A DNA stretch of 64,000 bases, taken from positions 1 to 64,000 of the forward strand of contig NZ_OMPC01000007.1 in the NCBI RefSeq assembly GCF_900312675.1. The letters are read 5' to 3'. Below are positions 47,424-57,628 of this stretch, piece by piece; within the stretch, counting starts at the first letter, position 1, and the number at the start of each line of letters is the position of its first letter. Both the position numbers and the translations under genes were made by a program. Origin of the DNA: Aliivibrio sp. EL58. Lineage in GTDB: Bacteria > Pseudomonadota > Gammaproteobacteria > Enterobacterales > Vibrionaceae. The notes below the pieces were generated by a model that saw nothing but the letters and a program-made list of their open reading frames with translations, had not been told where the DNA came from and searched no databases.

Positions 47424-50400
47424 TTAGATTCTATTTTCGTAAAACAATTTGAGCAAGTCCATTACGTATTTAATTCGCACTTGTCTCTCAGTTAAGTCTT
47501 TTATAAATTTAACCTTAGTTGGGCCATCTAGCGCAAAGCCTGTTGGATCTTTTTGTAATAATGACACAAGGAACATAGGGTTTATGTCAGCGGTAGGTTC
47601 AAATTCAATGTAACCACCATTTCCATGAGCCTCTAATTTCTTCACTTTTAATGAAGCCGCTAACATTTTAACTTCTGAGCTGACTAATAATGTTTGAGTC
47701 GCTTCTGGTAATGATCCAAAACGGTCAATGATTTCTACTTTTAGTTCATCTAATTCGCCATTGTCTGAAACACTCGCAATACGTTTGTAGAGCGACAAGC
47801 GAGTATTGACATCAGGGATGTAATCTTCAGGAATTAATGCTGGCAAACGAAGTTCGACTTCTGTTTGTTCTCGCAATAAATCATCTAACGATGGCTCTTT
47901 ACCTTCTTTTAATGCTTCAACTGCTTGCTCAAGCATTTCCATGTAAAGGGTAAAGCCAACAGATTGAATTTGACCACTTTGCCCATCACCTAATAACTCA
48001 CCGGCACCACGGATCTCTAAATCGTGAGTAGCAAGAGTAAAACCGGCACCTAAGTCTTCCAGTGAAGCTATCGCATCCAAACGTTTTCTTGCGTCTTTAC
48101 TTAATGCTTTTGGATGTGGCGTCAGTAAATACGCATACGCTTGGTGGTGTGAGCGACCCACACGACCACGCAGTTGGTGTAATTGTGCTAAACCGAGTTT
48201 ATCGGCGCGATCCATGATAATGGTGTTGGCAGTTGGAACATCAATACCGGTTTCAATGATCGTTGTACAAACAAGAACATTAAAACGCTGATGATAAAAG
48301 TCACCCATGATGCGTTCTAATTCACGTTCACGCATTTGACCATGAGCTAAGGTGACACGAGCTTCTGGGATCAGCTTTTCAATCTCTTCAGCGGCGTTCT
48401 GAATCGTTTCAACATTGTTATGCAGGACATACACTTGTCCACCACGTTTGATCTCACGAAGAATCGCTTCTTTGATCACGTCATCCGCTTTTTCACGCAC
48501 AAATGTTTTAATCGCTAATCGACGAGCCGGTGGTGTTGCGATGATTGATAAATCGCGCATGCCACTCATTGCCATATTCAAGGTTCTTGGAATTGGCGTT
48601 GCGGTTAGCGTTAGAATATCTACGTCTGAACGCATCGCTTTTACTTTTTCTTTTTGACGGACACCAAAACGGTGCTCTTCATCCACAACCAGTAAGCCAA
48701 GATCTTCAAATTTAATGCTGTCTTGCAGTAATTTGTGAGTACCGATCAGAATATCTACTTTGCCTTCCGCTGTTGCCGCTAATATTTCTTTTTGTTCTTT
48801 GGCGGATTTAAAGCGAGACAAAACTTCCACTCGAATTGGGAAGTTAGCGAAACGATCTCGGAAATTCTCAAAATGCTGCTGAGCAAGTAGAGTGGTAGGA
48901 ACTAATACTGCCACTTGTTTTTCGTTGTGTGTTGCTAAGAATGCTGCACGCATGGCAACTTCTGTTTTACCAAAACCTACATCACCACAAACGAGACGAT
49001 CCATCGTTTTAGCTTGGCACATATCGGATAACACATCGTTAATGGCGATTTCTTGGTCATGCGTTTCTTCAAACGGGAAACTTGATCTAAAATCAGCATA
49101 AGCATCACGATCTTGTTTAAAAGCAAAGCCTGGTTTAATTGCTCGTTTAGCATAAACATCCAGTAACTCTGCTGCGACATCACGTACTTTTTCTGCTGCT
49201 TTACGACGTGCTTTGCTCCACGTATCACTGCCCAGTTTGCTGATAGGGGCAGTTTCATCGGCTCCTGCTGAATATCGACTGATCAGATTTAATGATGAAA
49301 CAGGAACATACAGTTTGGTTTCATTGAGGTATTCCAACATCATATATTCCGCTGGCATATCACCAACGTCTAACGTTTGAAGCCCCATGTAACGGCCAAT
49401 ACCGTGATCAATGTGAACCACTGGCTGACCAATTTTTAATTCAGCGAGATTACGGATCAGTGTATTGCTGTTTATTGATTTGTTATCACCACGACGGCGA
49501 CGTTGAATTACTCGCTCACCCAGTAAGTCACTTTCACAAATAAAAGCAACGCATGGGTTTTGAAGAATAAAGCCGTGTTCAGCCGAGCCAATCACTAACG
49601 TGGCTTTATTTTTATGTGCGACGGCATCTTTCATTGAATTACAAATCGCAGGCTTTAGCTTAATACGCGCTAATAATTCAAGAAGGGCTTCACGGCGACC
49701 TTCAGATTCAACTGAGAAAATAACCTGACCACTGAATTTCTCATAGAATTGACGAAATTGAGCGAAGGGTTCTTTGTTTTGATGCTGAATTGCAATTTCT
49801 GGCAACTCAAGTAAATCTGGATTAAAACGACCTGCTTTTTCTATTTCGGCTTCTTTAGATAATTTAACTCGTGGATATTGTTTGAATAAACCAAACATAT
49901 CCGCCGTTTGAAGCCACAGCTCGTTTACAGGTAGAAGAGGGCGTAGTGGATCCACTCGACGTTGATCATAGCGGTACTCGGCATCGGCTAAGAAATCATT
50001 GGCTGCTTTTTCTATATCACCAATAGTAACCAGTAATGTGTTATCTGGTAGATAATCAAACAGAGTTTCAGTTTCATCAAAGAACAGCGGCTGCCAATAT
50101 TCTATACCTGCAGGCCAAGCGCCTTTGCTGATCTGTTGGTAAACCGATTCTGGCTCACGACGAGCATCAAAACGTTGGCGCCAGCGAATACGGAAATCTT
50201 CAATCGCAACGTCATCAGTAGGGAACTCATGAGCAGGAAGTAGATTAATGGATTTTACTTCTTCAATGGTACGTTGGTTTTCTGGATCAAACTGACGAAT
50301 GGTGTCAATTTCATCATCGAAAAAATCAATTCGGTAAGGGTGTGCATTACCCATTGGAAATAAATCTAGAATAGATCCACGACTTGCGTATTCACCGTGG

Positions 50401-50879
50401 CTCATGACTTGGTCAACGTGTAAATAACCGGATTTTTCTAGCTGTAATTTTAGCTTATCAAACGATAGACGATCACCGACGTTTACAACCAATGCGTGCT
50501 TGTGCAAGAAAGATTGTGGTGATTGACGTTGTAATAAGGTACTAACAGGAACGATTAGCGTGCCATCTTTTTGCTGAGGTAAGTGATATAGGCGCGATAA
50601 ACGGTCAGAAATAATGTCCTGATGCGGAGAAAAACTGTCGTAAGGAAGGGTTTCCCAGTCAGGAAAAACCTCTACTGAATGTTGGCTAAATTGGTTAATT
50701 TCATTTTGTAAACGAAACGCCAATTGCGGCTCAGTAACCGCAACCACGACAGGACCAGTGTGTTGTTGCTCAATCTCTGCAATCGCAAGTGCTAGAGAAG
50801 AACCCGTAAGGTTACCAATTGAGCGTGTATCATTGGCTTTCGTTGGTAACGGTAATGACAGTAAGTTTTTTATAGGCAT
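47424..50879 (-). CDS. mfd: Transcription-repair coupling factor Mfd
   Basis: ATP-driven translocase that removes RNA polymerase stalled at lesions and recruits UvrA. The 1151 residues follow family order: UvrB-like N-terminal region, RNA polymerase-interacting CarD-like domain (about 470-540, VVHIDHGIGRYMGL), helicase with Walker A GDVGFGKT (K638) and DEEH box (733-736), TATPIPRTLNMA, and the C-terminal TRCF domain. Start at ATG 50879 is preferred to TTG 50891. It follows the PilZ gene after 15 bases. Confidence 0.97.
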   Translation of the reverse strand: MPIKNLLSLPLPTKANDTRSIGNLTGSSLALAIAEIEQQHTGPVVVAVTEPQLAFRLQNEINQFSQHSVEVFPDWETLPYDSFSPHQDIISDRLSRLYHLPQQKDGTLIVPVSTLLQRQSPQSFLHKHALVVNVGDRLSFDKLKLQLEKSGYLHVDQVMSHGEYASRGSILDLFPMGNAHPYRIDFFDDEIDTIRQFDPENQRTIEEVKSINLLPAHEFPTDDVAIEDFRIRWRQRFDARREPESVYQQISKGAWPAGIEYWQPLFFDETETLFDYLPDNTLLVTIGDIEKAANDFLADAEYRYDQRRVDPLRPLLPVNELWLQTADMFGLFKQYPRVKLSKEAEIEKAGRFNPDLLELPEIAIQHQNKEPFAQFRQFYEKFSGQVIFSVESEGRREALLELLARIKLKPAICNSMKDAVAHKNKATLVIGSAEHGFILQNPCVAFICESDLLGERVIQRRRRGDNKSINSNTLIRNLAELKIGQPVVHIDHGIGRYMGLQTLDVGDMPAEYMMLEYLNETKLYVPVSSLNLISRYSAGADETAPISKLGSDTWSKARRKAAEKVRDVAAELLDVYAKRAIKPGFAFKQDRDAYADFRSSFPFEETHDQEIAINDVLSDMCQAKTMDRLVCGDVGFGKTEVAMRAAFLATHNEKQVAVLVPTTLLAQQHFENFRDRFANFPIRVEVLSRFKSAKEQKEILAATAEGKVDILIGTHKLLQDSIKFEDLGLLVVDEEHRFGVRQKEKVKAMRSDVDILTLTATPIPRTLNMAMSGMRDLSIIATPPARRLAIKTFVREKADDVIKEAILREIKRGGQVYVLHNNVETIQNAAEEIEKLIPEARVTLAHGQMRERELERIMGDFYHQRFNVLVCTTIIETGIDVPTANTIIMDRADKLGLAQLHQLRGRVGRSHHQAYAYLLTPHPKALSKDARKRLDAIASLEDLGAGFTLATHDLEIRGAGELLGDGQSGQIQSVGFTLYMEMLEQAVEALKEGKEPSLDDLLREQTEVELRLPALIPEDYIPDVNTRLSLYKRIASVSDNGELDELKVEIIDRFGSLPEATQTLLVSSEVKMLAASLKVKKLEAHGNGGYIEFEPTADINPMFLVSLLQKDPTGFALDGPTKVKFIKDLTERQVRIKYVMDLLKLFYENRI

Positions 50880-50894
50880 CAGGATATTCAATTA

Positions 50895-51464
50895 TTAGGT
50901 TAAGTTGCGTTCTTGAGCACGAAGTTTAAGCACTTTTTGTTGTTGAAACAGAGCGGCTTTGATCAGTAAGTCTTGATCGATATCACGAAGAAGCTCATAA
51001 GCCATTTCAATACTATAGCCTGTTTCAGTTTCGGTGCATTGAGTCACCGTAGCATAGCAGTAAATCGCTGATGGCGGATGCTCAAGAAAGAGTTTTACTT
51101 TGGCTTTTTGAGTTAAATTGAGTGCTGTCTTACTTTCAAAAGTAAATTTACTCGCACCAAAGCTCGACGTTTTATAGCGATAAGCTTCATCATCTTGTTG
51201 AATTAACAAATATGACAGCAGTAGATTGAGTTTTTGATTCTGATTTTTTAAATAGTTAGCAAGACGTTTACCATCATCTAACTTCAAGAAAGAAAGCTCG
51301 TTCTCAGAGAGGTCATCAATAGAACTGCACTCTTGAGCAACTCGAAATGGGGCTGGGATCTCACGTTCAAACGTTTCCATGTTTGGTAGTGCAGCATCGT
51401 TCGACAGAGGTTCAACATTGATGGTTAAATCGTAGTGAACCGAAAAGTATTCATTATGTGACAT
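50895..51464 (-). CDS. PilZ-domain protein (PlzB-like)
   Basis: A 189-residue cytosolic protein read as a PilZ-domain protein, probably the equivalent of V. cholerae PlzB by its place next to mfd. The C-terminal half (RYKTSSFGASKFTF, about 96-109, and YATVTQCTETETGYSIEMAYEL) follows the PilZ strand pattern. The RxxxR and D/N-x-S-xx-G motifs that bind cyclic di-GMP are not clear, so binding is uncertain. It is upstream of mfd with a 15-base gap, so both are likely cotranscribed. Confidence 0.7.
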   Translation of the reverse strand: MSHNEYFSVHYDLTINVEPLSNDAALPNMETFEREIPAPFRVAQECSSIDDLSENELSFLKLDDGKRLANYLKNQNQKLNLLLSYLLIQQDDEAYRYKTSSFGASKFTFESKTALNLTQKAKVKLFLEHPPSAIYCYATVTQCTETETGYSIEMAYELLRDIDQDLLIKAALFQQQKVLKLRAQERNLT

Positions 51465-51635
51465 AAACGTCCCTCTATTATTATTTCTTGATTATGGCGA
51501 AGTCACTGGATATCAGCAAGTGTTTAATCGGTAACAATGATGAACAAAAGAGCAAAAAAAGGAATAAATACCAGTATTTTACGTGATAGACTGTATTCAT
51601 TATTATAGCTTCAAAAAGCATGATTGAGAGAATTT

Positions 51636-52844
51636 ATGTTTCATCCAGTATCAGTATTTATAGGGTTACGATATTTAAGAGGACGCTCTGGCGATAGATT
51701 CAGTCGTTTTATCTCTTACATGTCTACTGCGGGGATCACTATTGGGGTACTGTCCTTAGTGACGGTATTGTCTGTGATGAATGGGTTTGAAGCCCAATTA
51801 AAAGATAGGATCCTTGGTGTACTACCTCAAGCGGTAGTATCGACTATCGAAGGTCAGTTAACCCCTTTAGAAGACGATCGTAATTACGTAGCAAGTTTGC
51901 CTCATGTTACTCAAGTCACGCCTGTGGTTCGTGGTGAAGCGATTATTCAAAGCGCAAAAGGGTTGAGCGCGGGTATGCTTGTTGGTATTGATCCTAATGA
52001 ATATGACCCTATTGCTTATGAATTAATTTCAGGCAATGTGCGTCAACTTAAAGCCGGAGAATACGGTATTTTCCTTGGTTCAAAATTAGCGCGAGAGTTA
52101 AGCGTTCGTTACGGTGACACCGTACGTATTATGGTAACGAATGCAAGCCAATACACTCCACTAGGGCGTATTCCAAGTCAACGTAACTTTAAAGTTGTCG
52201 GTGTATTTAATACGGGATCTGATGTTGATGGCCAATTAATGGTTGCGAACATTCAAGATACCGCTCGTTTGATGAAATTGAAAAAAGGTAATATTACAGG
52301 ATGGCGCTTATTCTTTGAAGACCCATTTCAAGTGACAGAGTTAGCTAAATTACCGTTAGAAAAAAATATGACGTGGAGTGATTGGCGCGATCAACGCGGA
52401 GAGTTATTCCAAGCAGTAAAAATGGAAAAAAACATGATGGGCTTAATGCTTGGTCTTATTGTCGCAATTGCAGCGTTTAATATCATATCTGCACTTATTA
52501 TGGTGGTAATGGAAAAACAAGCCGAAGTCGCGATACTAAAAACACAGGGTATGACGAGTAACCAAGTGCTTTCTATCTTTATGGTTCAAGGGGCGAGCAG
52601 CGGTGTGATTGGTGCCATTGTTGGTGGCACGTTAGGTGCATTATTTGCCAGTAATATTAATGTTATTCTTTCTACACTTGGATTGTCGTTATTTACTGTT
52701 GGTGGATCTTTGCCAGCACAGGTTGAACCATTACAAGTGTGCGTAGTCATTATTCTAGCAATTTTATTAAGTTTATTAGCGACCGTATTCCCATCTTATC
52801 GAGCGGCAGTCGTACAACCAGCAGAGGCATTAAGATATGAGTAA
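51636..52844 (+). CDS. lolC: Lipoprotein-releasing system membrane subunit LolC
   Basis: Membrane subunit of LolCDE, which extracts outer-membrane lipoproteins from the inner membrane and hands them to LolA. The 402 residues have a first helix (about 28-50), a large periplasmic MacB-like domain (about 55-260), and three further helices. The opening [23 protein letters not shown] is a Lol signature. Start at ATG 51636 after GAGAG; a TTG 12 bases upstream is not needed. It overlaps lolD by eight bases. Confidence 0.95.
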   Translation: MFHPVSVFIGLRYLRGRSGDRFSRFISYMSTAGITIGVLSLVTVLSVMNGFEAQLKDRILGVLPQAVVSTIEGQLTPLEDDRNYVASLPHVTQVTPVVRGEAIIQSAKGLSAGMLVGIDPNEYDPIAYELISGNVRQLKAGEYGIFLGSKLARELSVRYGDTVRIMVTNASQYTPLGRIPSQRNFKVVGVFNTGSDVDGQLMVANIQDTARLMKLKKGNITGWRLFFEDPFQVTELAKLPLEKNMTWSDWRDQRGELFQAVKMEKNMMGLMLGLIVAIAAFNIISALIMVVMEKQAEVAILKTQGMTSNQVLSIFMVQGASSGVIGAIVGGTLGALFASNINVILSTLGLSLFTVGGSLPAQVEPLQVCVVIILAILLSLLATVFPSYRAAVVQPAEALRYE

Positions 52845-53553
52845 TCCATTATTAGTTTGTCAGGGTATTCGTAAGGTTTACCAAGAAGGCACAATGGAAA
52901 CTGAAGTGCTAAAAGGGGTTGATTTTCAAATTAATGAAAGTGAATTGGTGGCGATAGTAGGTTCATCTGGCTCTGGTAAAAGTACATTATTGCACATCCT
53001 TGGCGCACTTGATGAGCCAACAGCAGGAACGGTACATTTTCAACAAAATGAATTGACGAAGTTGAGTGCGAATAAGCAAGCAAAAATTCGTAATCAACAT
53101 ATTGGATTTGTGTATCAATTTCATCACCTTCTGTCTGATTTTAGCGCGTTAGAAAATGTAGCAATGCCGTTGTTAATTGGTGGTGTTCATAAGAAAGAAG
53201 CCGCAAAACGTGCCACAGAATTACTTGAGAAAGTAGGTTTAGCTCATCGTATTGAACATCGTCCTTCTGAGCTGTCAGGTGGCGAGCGTCAACGGGTAGC
53301 GATTGCTCGTGCGTTAGTTAACAAGCCTGCTTTAGTGCTTGCTGACGAACCAACAGGTAACTTGGATCATAAAACAGCATTGGATATTTACAATTTAATG
53401 CGCGAATTGAATCAAGAATCAGGTACTGCATTCTTAGTCGTTACACACGATACTGAATTAGCAGCGAAACTGGATAAGCAACTAAGCATGCAAGATGGCC
53501 GCTTTATTACTGAAACAGTTCGTTCTACATTAAGTCAAGAGCAGGAGGCGTAA
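52837..53553 (+). CDS. lolD: Lipoprotein-releasing system ATP-binding protein LolD
   Basis: ATPase that drives LolCDE. The 238 residues show Walker [10 protein letters not shown] (42-50), the MacB/LolD-type loop [14 protein letters not shown], signature [16 protein letters not shown], Walker [13 protein letters not shown] and switch histidine VVTHD. It overlaps lolC by eight bases and lolE by one base (TAATG), so the three subunits are made from one coupled transcript. Confidence 0.97.
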   Translation: MSNPLLVCQGIRKVYQEGTMETEVLKGVDFQINESELVAIVGSSGSGKSTLLHILGALDEPTAGTVHFQQNELTKLSANKQAKIRNQHIGFVYQFHHLLSDFSALENVAMPLLIGGVHKKEAAKRATELLEKVGLAHRIEHRPSELSGGERQRVAIARALVNKPALVLADEPTGNLDHKTALDIYNLMRELNQESGTAFLVVTHDTELAAKLDKQLSMQDGRFITETVRSTLSQEQEA

Positions 53554-54797
53554 TGTTTTCACCGCTTTCTCTTTTTATTGGTGGTCGTTTTGCGCGAGCT
53601 AAACAGCGTAACAAGATGGTGTCGTTTATTTCGATTTCATCCACGCTTGGTATTGCTATTGGTGTTGCAGTGATCATTATAGGTCTCTCTGCAATGAATG
53701 GTTTTGAGCGTGAATTACAAAATCGAGTGCTTTCGGTAATTCCACATGCTGAGCTTGAAGGGGTTAAAAACCCAGTATCTGATTGGCAAACCATGATGAT
53801 CCAAGCTAAGAAGCACCCAAAGGTAATAGGTGCAGCTCCTTATGTACGATTTACCGCCTTACTTGAAAGAGGAAGTAAATTAAAAGCGGTTGAAGTTCGA
53901 GGTGTTGAACCTATATTAGAAGGAGCGGTTTCTAAGTTACCTGAGTATATTGATAACGAGGCATGGAAATCGTTTGAAGCGAACAAGCAAAGCGTTATTT
54001 TAGGCAAGGGCGTTGCGGATACATTAAATGTAAAAGTTGGAGATTGGATCACGGCGATGATCCCTGATGAAAATGCAAGTAAACAACTTCGTTCTCCAAA
54101 GCGTCAACGTTTGCAAGTGGTTGGACTATTGTCTTTAGGTGGGCAAGTTGACCATGGTTTAGCGATTGTTCCTCTAAAAGATGCGCAGCAGTATATTAAT
54201 CTAAGTGACAGTGTCACGGGCGTGTCATTACAAGTCAGTAGTGTTTTAGATGCCCAAAATATTGTCCGCGAAGTAGGGGGAACATTAACCGAGTATGTTT
54301 ATTTACGCAGTTGGGTTCAGAAATATGGTTACTTATACCGAGACATTCAATTAGTTCGTTCAATCATGTACCTTGTTATGGTTCTCGTTATTGGGGTTGC
54401 TTGCTTTAATATCGTATCAACTCTGATGATGGCCGTGAAAGATCGCTCTGGTGACATTGCTATTTTAAGAACCATGGGTGCAAATGACGGTTTAATTAAA
54501 CGTATCTTTGTATGCCAAGGGATATTCTCAGGTGTGACAGGCAGTTTAGCAGGCTCTGCATTAGGTTCGTTTGTTGCGTTAAATTTAACACCTATGATTA
54601 AAGGGTTAGAGTCACTGATTGGTCATCAGTTTTTATCGGGTGATATTTATTTTGTTGATTTCTTACCCTCAGAGCTAGTTTGGAGTGATGTCGCTATTGT
54701 GACAGCGACGGCGATATTTTTAAGTGCCATCGCGACTTGGTATCCTGCAAGAAAGGCAAGCCAGTTACATCCTGCAGCGGTGTTGAGCTCTAAATAA
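53553..54797 (+). CDS. lolE: Lipoprotein-releasing system membrane subunit LolE
   Basis: Second membrane subunit of LolCDE, forming the lipoprotein entry side with LolC. The 414 residues share the plan of LolC: helix about 20-45, a periplasmic domain about 50-270, and helices near 275-300, 325-355 and 375-400. The opening LSLFIGGRFARAKQRNKMVSF is family typical. GGAGGCG precedes the start, overlapping the lolD stop. Followed by a strong terminator. Confidence 0.95.
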   Translation: MFSPLSLFIGGRFARAKQRNKMVSFISISSTLGIAIGVAVIIIGLSAMNGFERELQNRVLSVIPHAELEGVKNPVSDWQTMMIQAKKHPKVIGAAPYVRFTALLERGSKLKAVEVRGVEPILEGAVSKLPEYIDNEAWKSFEANKQSVILGKGVADTLNVKVGDWITAMIPDENASKQLRSPKRQRLQVVGLLSLGGQVDHGLAIVPLKDAQQYINLSDSVTGVSLQVSSVLDAQNIVREVGGTLTEYVYLRSWVQKYGYLYRDIQLVRSIMYLVMVLVIGVACFNIVSTLMMAVKDRSGDIAILRTMGANDGLIKRIFVCQGIFSGVTGSLAGSALGSFVALNLTPMIKGLESLIGHQFLSGDIYFVDFLPSELVWSDVAIVTATAIFLSAIATWYPARKASQLHPAAVLSSK

Positions 54798-54825
54798 CCC
54801 CCACAGATAGATAGTTATATTCATC

Positions 54826-54854
54826 AGGCCCCTAACTAATTAGGGGCCTTTTTT
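54826..54854 (+). terminator. Terminator of lolCDE
   Basis: A perfect 10-bp stem AGGCCCCTAA (54826-54835) with TTAGGGGCCT (54840-54849), CTAA loop, then T residues. It separates lolCDE from the following three-gene cluster. Confidence 0.93.
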
Positions 54855-54958
54855 ATGTAAAGTAAAAATACCGACTATAATATATAAAACGTGAGTGTTT
54901 TATTGATATTAATAGATTGGGATAAAAAGAATGAACCCTTGTCTTTAGAGGTAATGCT

Positions 54959-56317
54959 ATGAATACAAATATTAATAGTAGAGTTCATGGTTATATTATT
55001 GGTGATGATATCCCAATAGATAATAAAGAAGGTCAGTTTATTCATGTTAATGATTATGAAGAATTAACATTATCAGAACCATTGATTTGTATATTATCTC
55101 TTTCGCCAGTAGCGCAAAATAAAGCCTTATTGCATTTACATAGTAAGCAGTCTATTTGGAACTGCCAAGTCTACGTTCTGCAAGAGAGTACATTAAGCCC
55201 ATATTTATCAGATGGAATTTTAGAACCTAATAAGGTTGTCGATAAGTGGGAAATACATCAGGAAAAATTAGCCTTAATAAAAGAAGAACCACTTGATAAA
55301 TTACTTGCATGGCTGTGGCTAGGATCTCAACGACGATTGGCACCACTTTGTCAGAGTGAAAGACAAGATCTTTATTATTATCCGTTAATGCAATGCTATT
55401 CAGGAGAAGACAATAGCCCTTATACATATTTTCAGTTAGAGGAAAAACGAGGGTATTTAGAGCGAGAAAAGACGATAGATAAAGTGAGGTTATGCTCCTA
55501 TTGTCATAGTGGGCATTTAAACTATATTGAAACCTGTCCTGATTGCAAAAGCACTAATATTGAAGAGATGGTCTCTTTGCACTGTTTTACTTGTGGGCAT
55601 ATCGCTGAAGAGAGTCAATTTACCCAACAAGATAAACTCGCTTGTCCGAATTGTTTAACTCAATTGCGTCATATTGGCGTTGATTATGATCGACCTTTAG
55701 AGCGATATAAATGTGAAGAATGCAAGTTGCTATTTTCTGAATCAGTCGTACGTGCTCGCTGTTTATCTTGTTCTTTGGTTAATGAGACTAATGAATTAAT
55801 CGCTCGAAAAATTAATCAATTTCGAGTAGGAGAACAAGTTAAAAGCTTAATGATGTATGGCCGAAGACCGTTAGATCAAGAGCTAAAATTAAATGGGCTT
55901 ATAGATCAGAAATCGTTTCATAACTTATTAAGTTGGGTAAATAAGCTTGCGATAAGGCATCAACAGAGCCATTTATTGTTAGGAGTAAAGCTATCAGGCA
56001 TTGAGGAATATTCTCAACAGTTTGGTGAAATAAAACGGCTGCAATTGATTGAAGGAATATCGAATCATTTTAATCGACTACTGCGCGATACTGATATTTG
56101 TTGTCATTATAGTTCTGAAATAATGTTGCTATTGATGCCAATGACTCCAATTGATTCTTACTCCATTATAGAAAGCAAAATTGAAAAAATAGCCAATGAT
56201 ATAGAGTCAGAATTGATAGTACTGAATGTGTATTTATGGCAATTGCCTAGTACCTCATTAAGCGATAATGCACCTTCTTGGTTAGCTCAGTTAATTAAGG
56301 GTAATTCGCATGAATGA
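54959..56317 (+). CDS. Zinc-ribbon protein with degenerate GGDEF-like domain (TackOD1-like)
   Basis: A 452-residue cytosolic protein without membrane segments. Residues about 1-165 are unassigned. A metal-binding centre follows with six CxxC knuckles (C179/182, 193/196, 209/212, 229/232, 252/255, 268/271), enough for three zinc sites and like the TackOD1 ribbon module as I recall it. The C-terminal domain (about 330-440) has the shape of a diguanylate cyclase, but the GGDEF signature is replaced by SSEIM (385-389), so it is predicted inactive and may sense a nucleotide or partner. Start follows AGAGG at good spacing. It overlaps the glycosyltransferase gene by eight bases. Confidence 0.78.
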   Translation: MNTNINSRVHGYIIGDDIPIDNKEGQFIHVNDYEELTLSEPLICILSLSPVAQNKALLHLHSKQSIWNCQVYVLQESTLSPYLSDGILEPNKVVDKWEIHQEKLALIKEEPLDKLLAWLWLGSQRRLAPLCQSERQDLYYYPLMQCYSGEDNSPYTYFQLEEKRGYLEREKTIDKVRLCSYCHSGHLNYIETCPDCKSTNIEEMVSLHCFTCGHIAEESQFTQQDKLACPNCLTQLRHIGVDYDRPLERYKCEECKLLFSESVVRARCLSCSLVNETNELIARKINQFRVGEQVKSLMMYGRRPLDQELKLNGLIDQKSFHNLLSWVNKLAIRHQQSHLLLGVKLSGIEEYSQQFGEIKRLQLIEGISNHFNRLLRDTDICCHYSSEIMLLLMPMTPIDSYSIIESKIEKIANDIESELIVLNVYLWQLPSTSLSDNAPSWLAQLIKGNSHE

Positions 56318-57623
56318 ATTTCAATATATTTTACATACGCTTACCGGAACGTTAGGGACTTATTTTGAATTAATTCTTACTTTTCTTCCTATCATGTTAG
56401 CTATTGAAGTCCCCTTGTTGCTTTTTGTATTTATTGGGGTGTTATTTTGGTCAAGAGAAGCAAGTAATACCTATTTAAGTTCAACACCATCAATGAGTTT
56501 TATTATTACCTGCTATGGAGAAGGTGATGAGATTACTAAGACGATTGATACCTTAGTTGAGCAAAGATATTCGGGTTTGATTGAAATTCTGATTGTGATT
56601 GATGGTGCAGAGCAGAATTTATTAACTTATCGTGCTGCTATTAAAGGACAGAAACGTCATCACTTAAGAAAAGATAGAGCGATAAAAGTATTACCAAAAT
56701 GGCAGCGTGGAGGAAGAGTATCTACATTGAACGCAGGTCTATCTGAAGCTAAGTACGATCTGGTTGTTAATGTAGATGGTGATACCTCTTTTGATAATAA
56801 TATGGCGTGTCAATTAGCCATGTCATTTTCTGATCCTAATGTCGTCGCTTGTGGTGGGGCGTTAAGAGTTCGAAATAGACAAGATAGTTTTTGGACAAGA
56901 ATGCAGTCACTTGAGTACATGATGTCGATGCAAACAAGTAAAACAGGGATGGCAACGTGGGGCCTGCTTAATAATATATCAGGCGCATTTGGGGCATTCA
57001 AAAAACCAATACTAAAACAAATAGGTGGATGGGATACGCATACCGCTGAAGATCTCGACCTTACTTTTCGCCTAAAGCAATATAAAAAACGCTATCCTGA
57101 TATGCGACTTAATTTTTCTCCACAAGCAATTGGTCATACTGATGTCCCTTCAACGCTACACTCTTTACTGTTACAAAGATTACGTTGGGATGGTGATTTG
57201 TTATTTCTGTACTTACGTAAGCATCGAAGAGGGTTAGATCCTAATTTATTAGGGTGGGGCAGCTTCTTATATATTTTAGTTTATGGGGTACTTCAAACTG
57301 TGTTGTTACCTCTAATCATGACACTTTTTAATGTCTATCTTTTTTTATTTTATCCGACAACAGTCGTACTCGCGGTATTAAGTTGTTTGTATGTCATTTA
57401 TTTTTTGTTCATTTCACTTACCTTTATTGTCTATTTAGCATTAATTTCAGAAAGAGTAAAAGAAGATAGAGAGATGGTGCTTTGGCTATTTATCTATCCA
57501 TTCTATGCATTGTTTATGAGAGTCGTTACCGCCTTTGCGATGATTAATGAAGTGGTTAGGAGGGGCCATGAAGAGTCAAGTATGGCTCCATGGTGGGTAC
57601 TTAAACGAGGTAAAAGGTTTTAA
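56310..57623 (+). CDS. Processive family 2 glycosyltransferase
   Basis: A 437-residue inner-membrane glycosyltransferase of the cellulose/hyaluronan/poly-GlcNAc synthase type. An N-terminal helix (about 15-45), a GT-A catalytic domain with D-x-D (D156-G-D158, VNVDGDTSFD), the catalytic-base region TAEDLDL (E247-D248) and the processivity motif QRLRW (289-293), then three C-terminal helices. It would polymerise a sugar from a nucleotide donor and thread it through the membrane. No PilZ domain is present, unlike BcsA. The polymer is unknown. It is coupled to the preceding gene and followed after five bases by the adaptor. Confidence 0.87.
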   Translation: MNEFQYILHTLTGTLGTYFELILTFLPIMLAIEVPLLLFVFIGVLFWSREASNTYLSSTPSMSFIITCYGEGDEITKTIDTLVEQRYSGLIEILIVIDGAEQNLLTYRAAIKGQKRHHLRKDRAIKVLPKWQRGGRVSTLNAGLSEAKYDLVVNVDGDTSFDNNMACQLAMSFSDPNVVACGGALRVRNRQDSFWTRMQSLEYMMSMQTSKTGMATWGLLNNISGAFGAFKKPILKQIGGWDTHTAEDLDLTFRLKQYKKRYPDMRLNFSPQAIGHTDVPSTLHSLLLQRLRWDGDLLFLYLRKHRRGLDPNLLGWGSFLYILVYGVLQTVLLPLIMTLFNVYLFLFYPTTVVLAVLSCLYVIYFLFISLTFIVYLALISERVKEDREMVLWLFIYPFYALFMRVVTAFAMINEVVRRGHEESSMAPWWVLKRGKRF

Positions 57624-57628
57624 CGATT

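Noticed and set aside
54959-56317. Active diguanylate cyclase
   Set aside because: The signature position reads SSEIM, lacking the glycines and acidic residues needed for catalysis.
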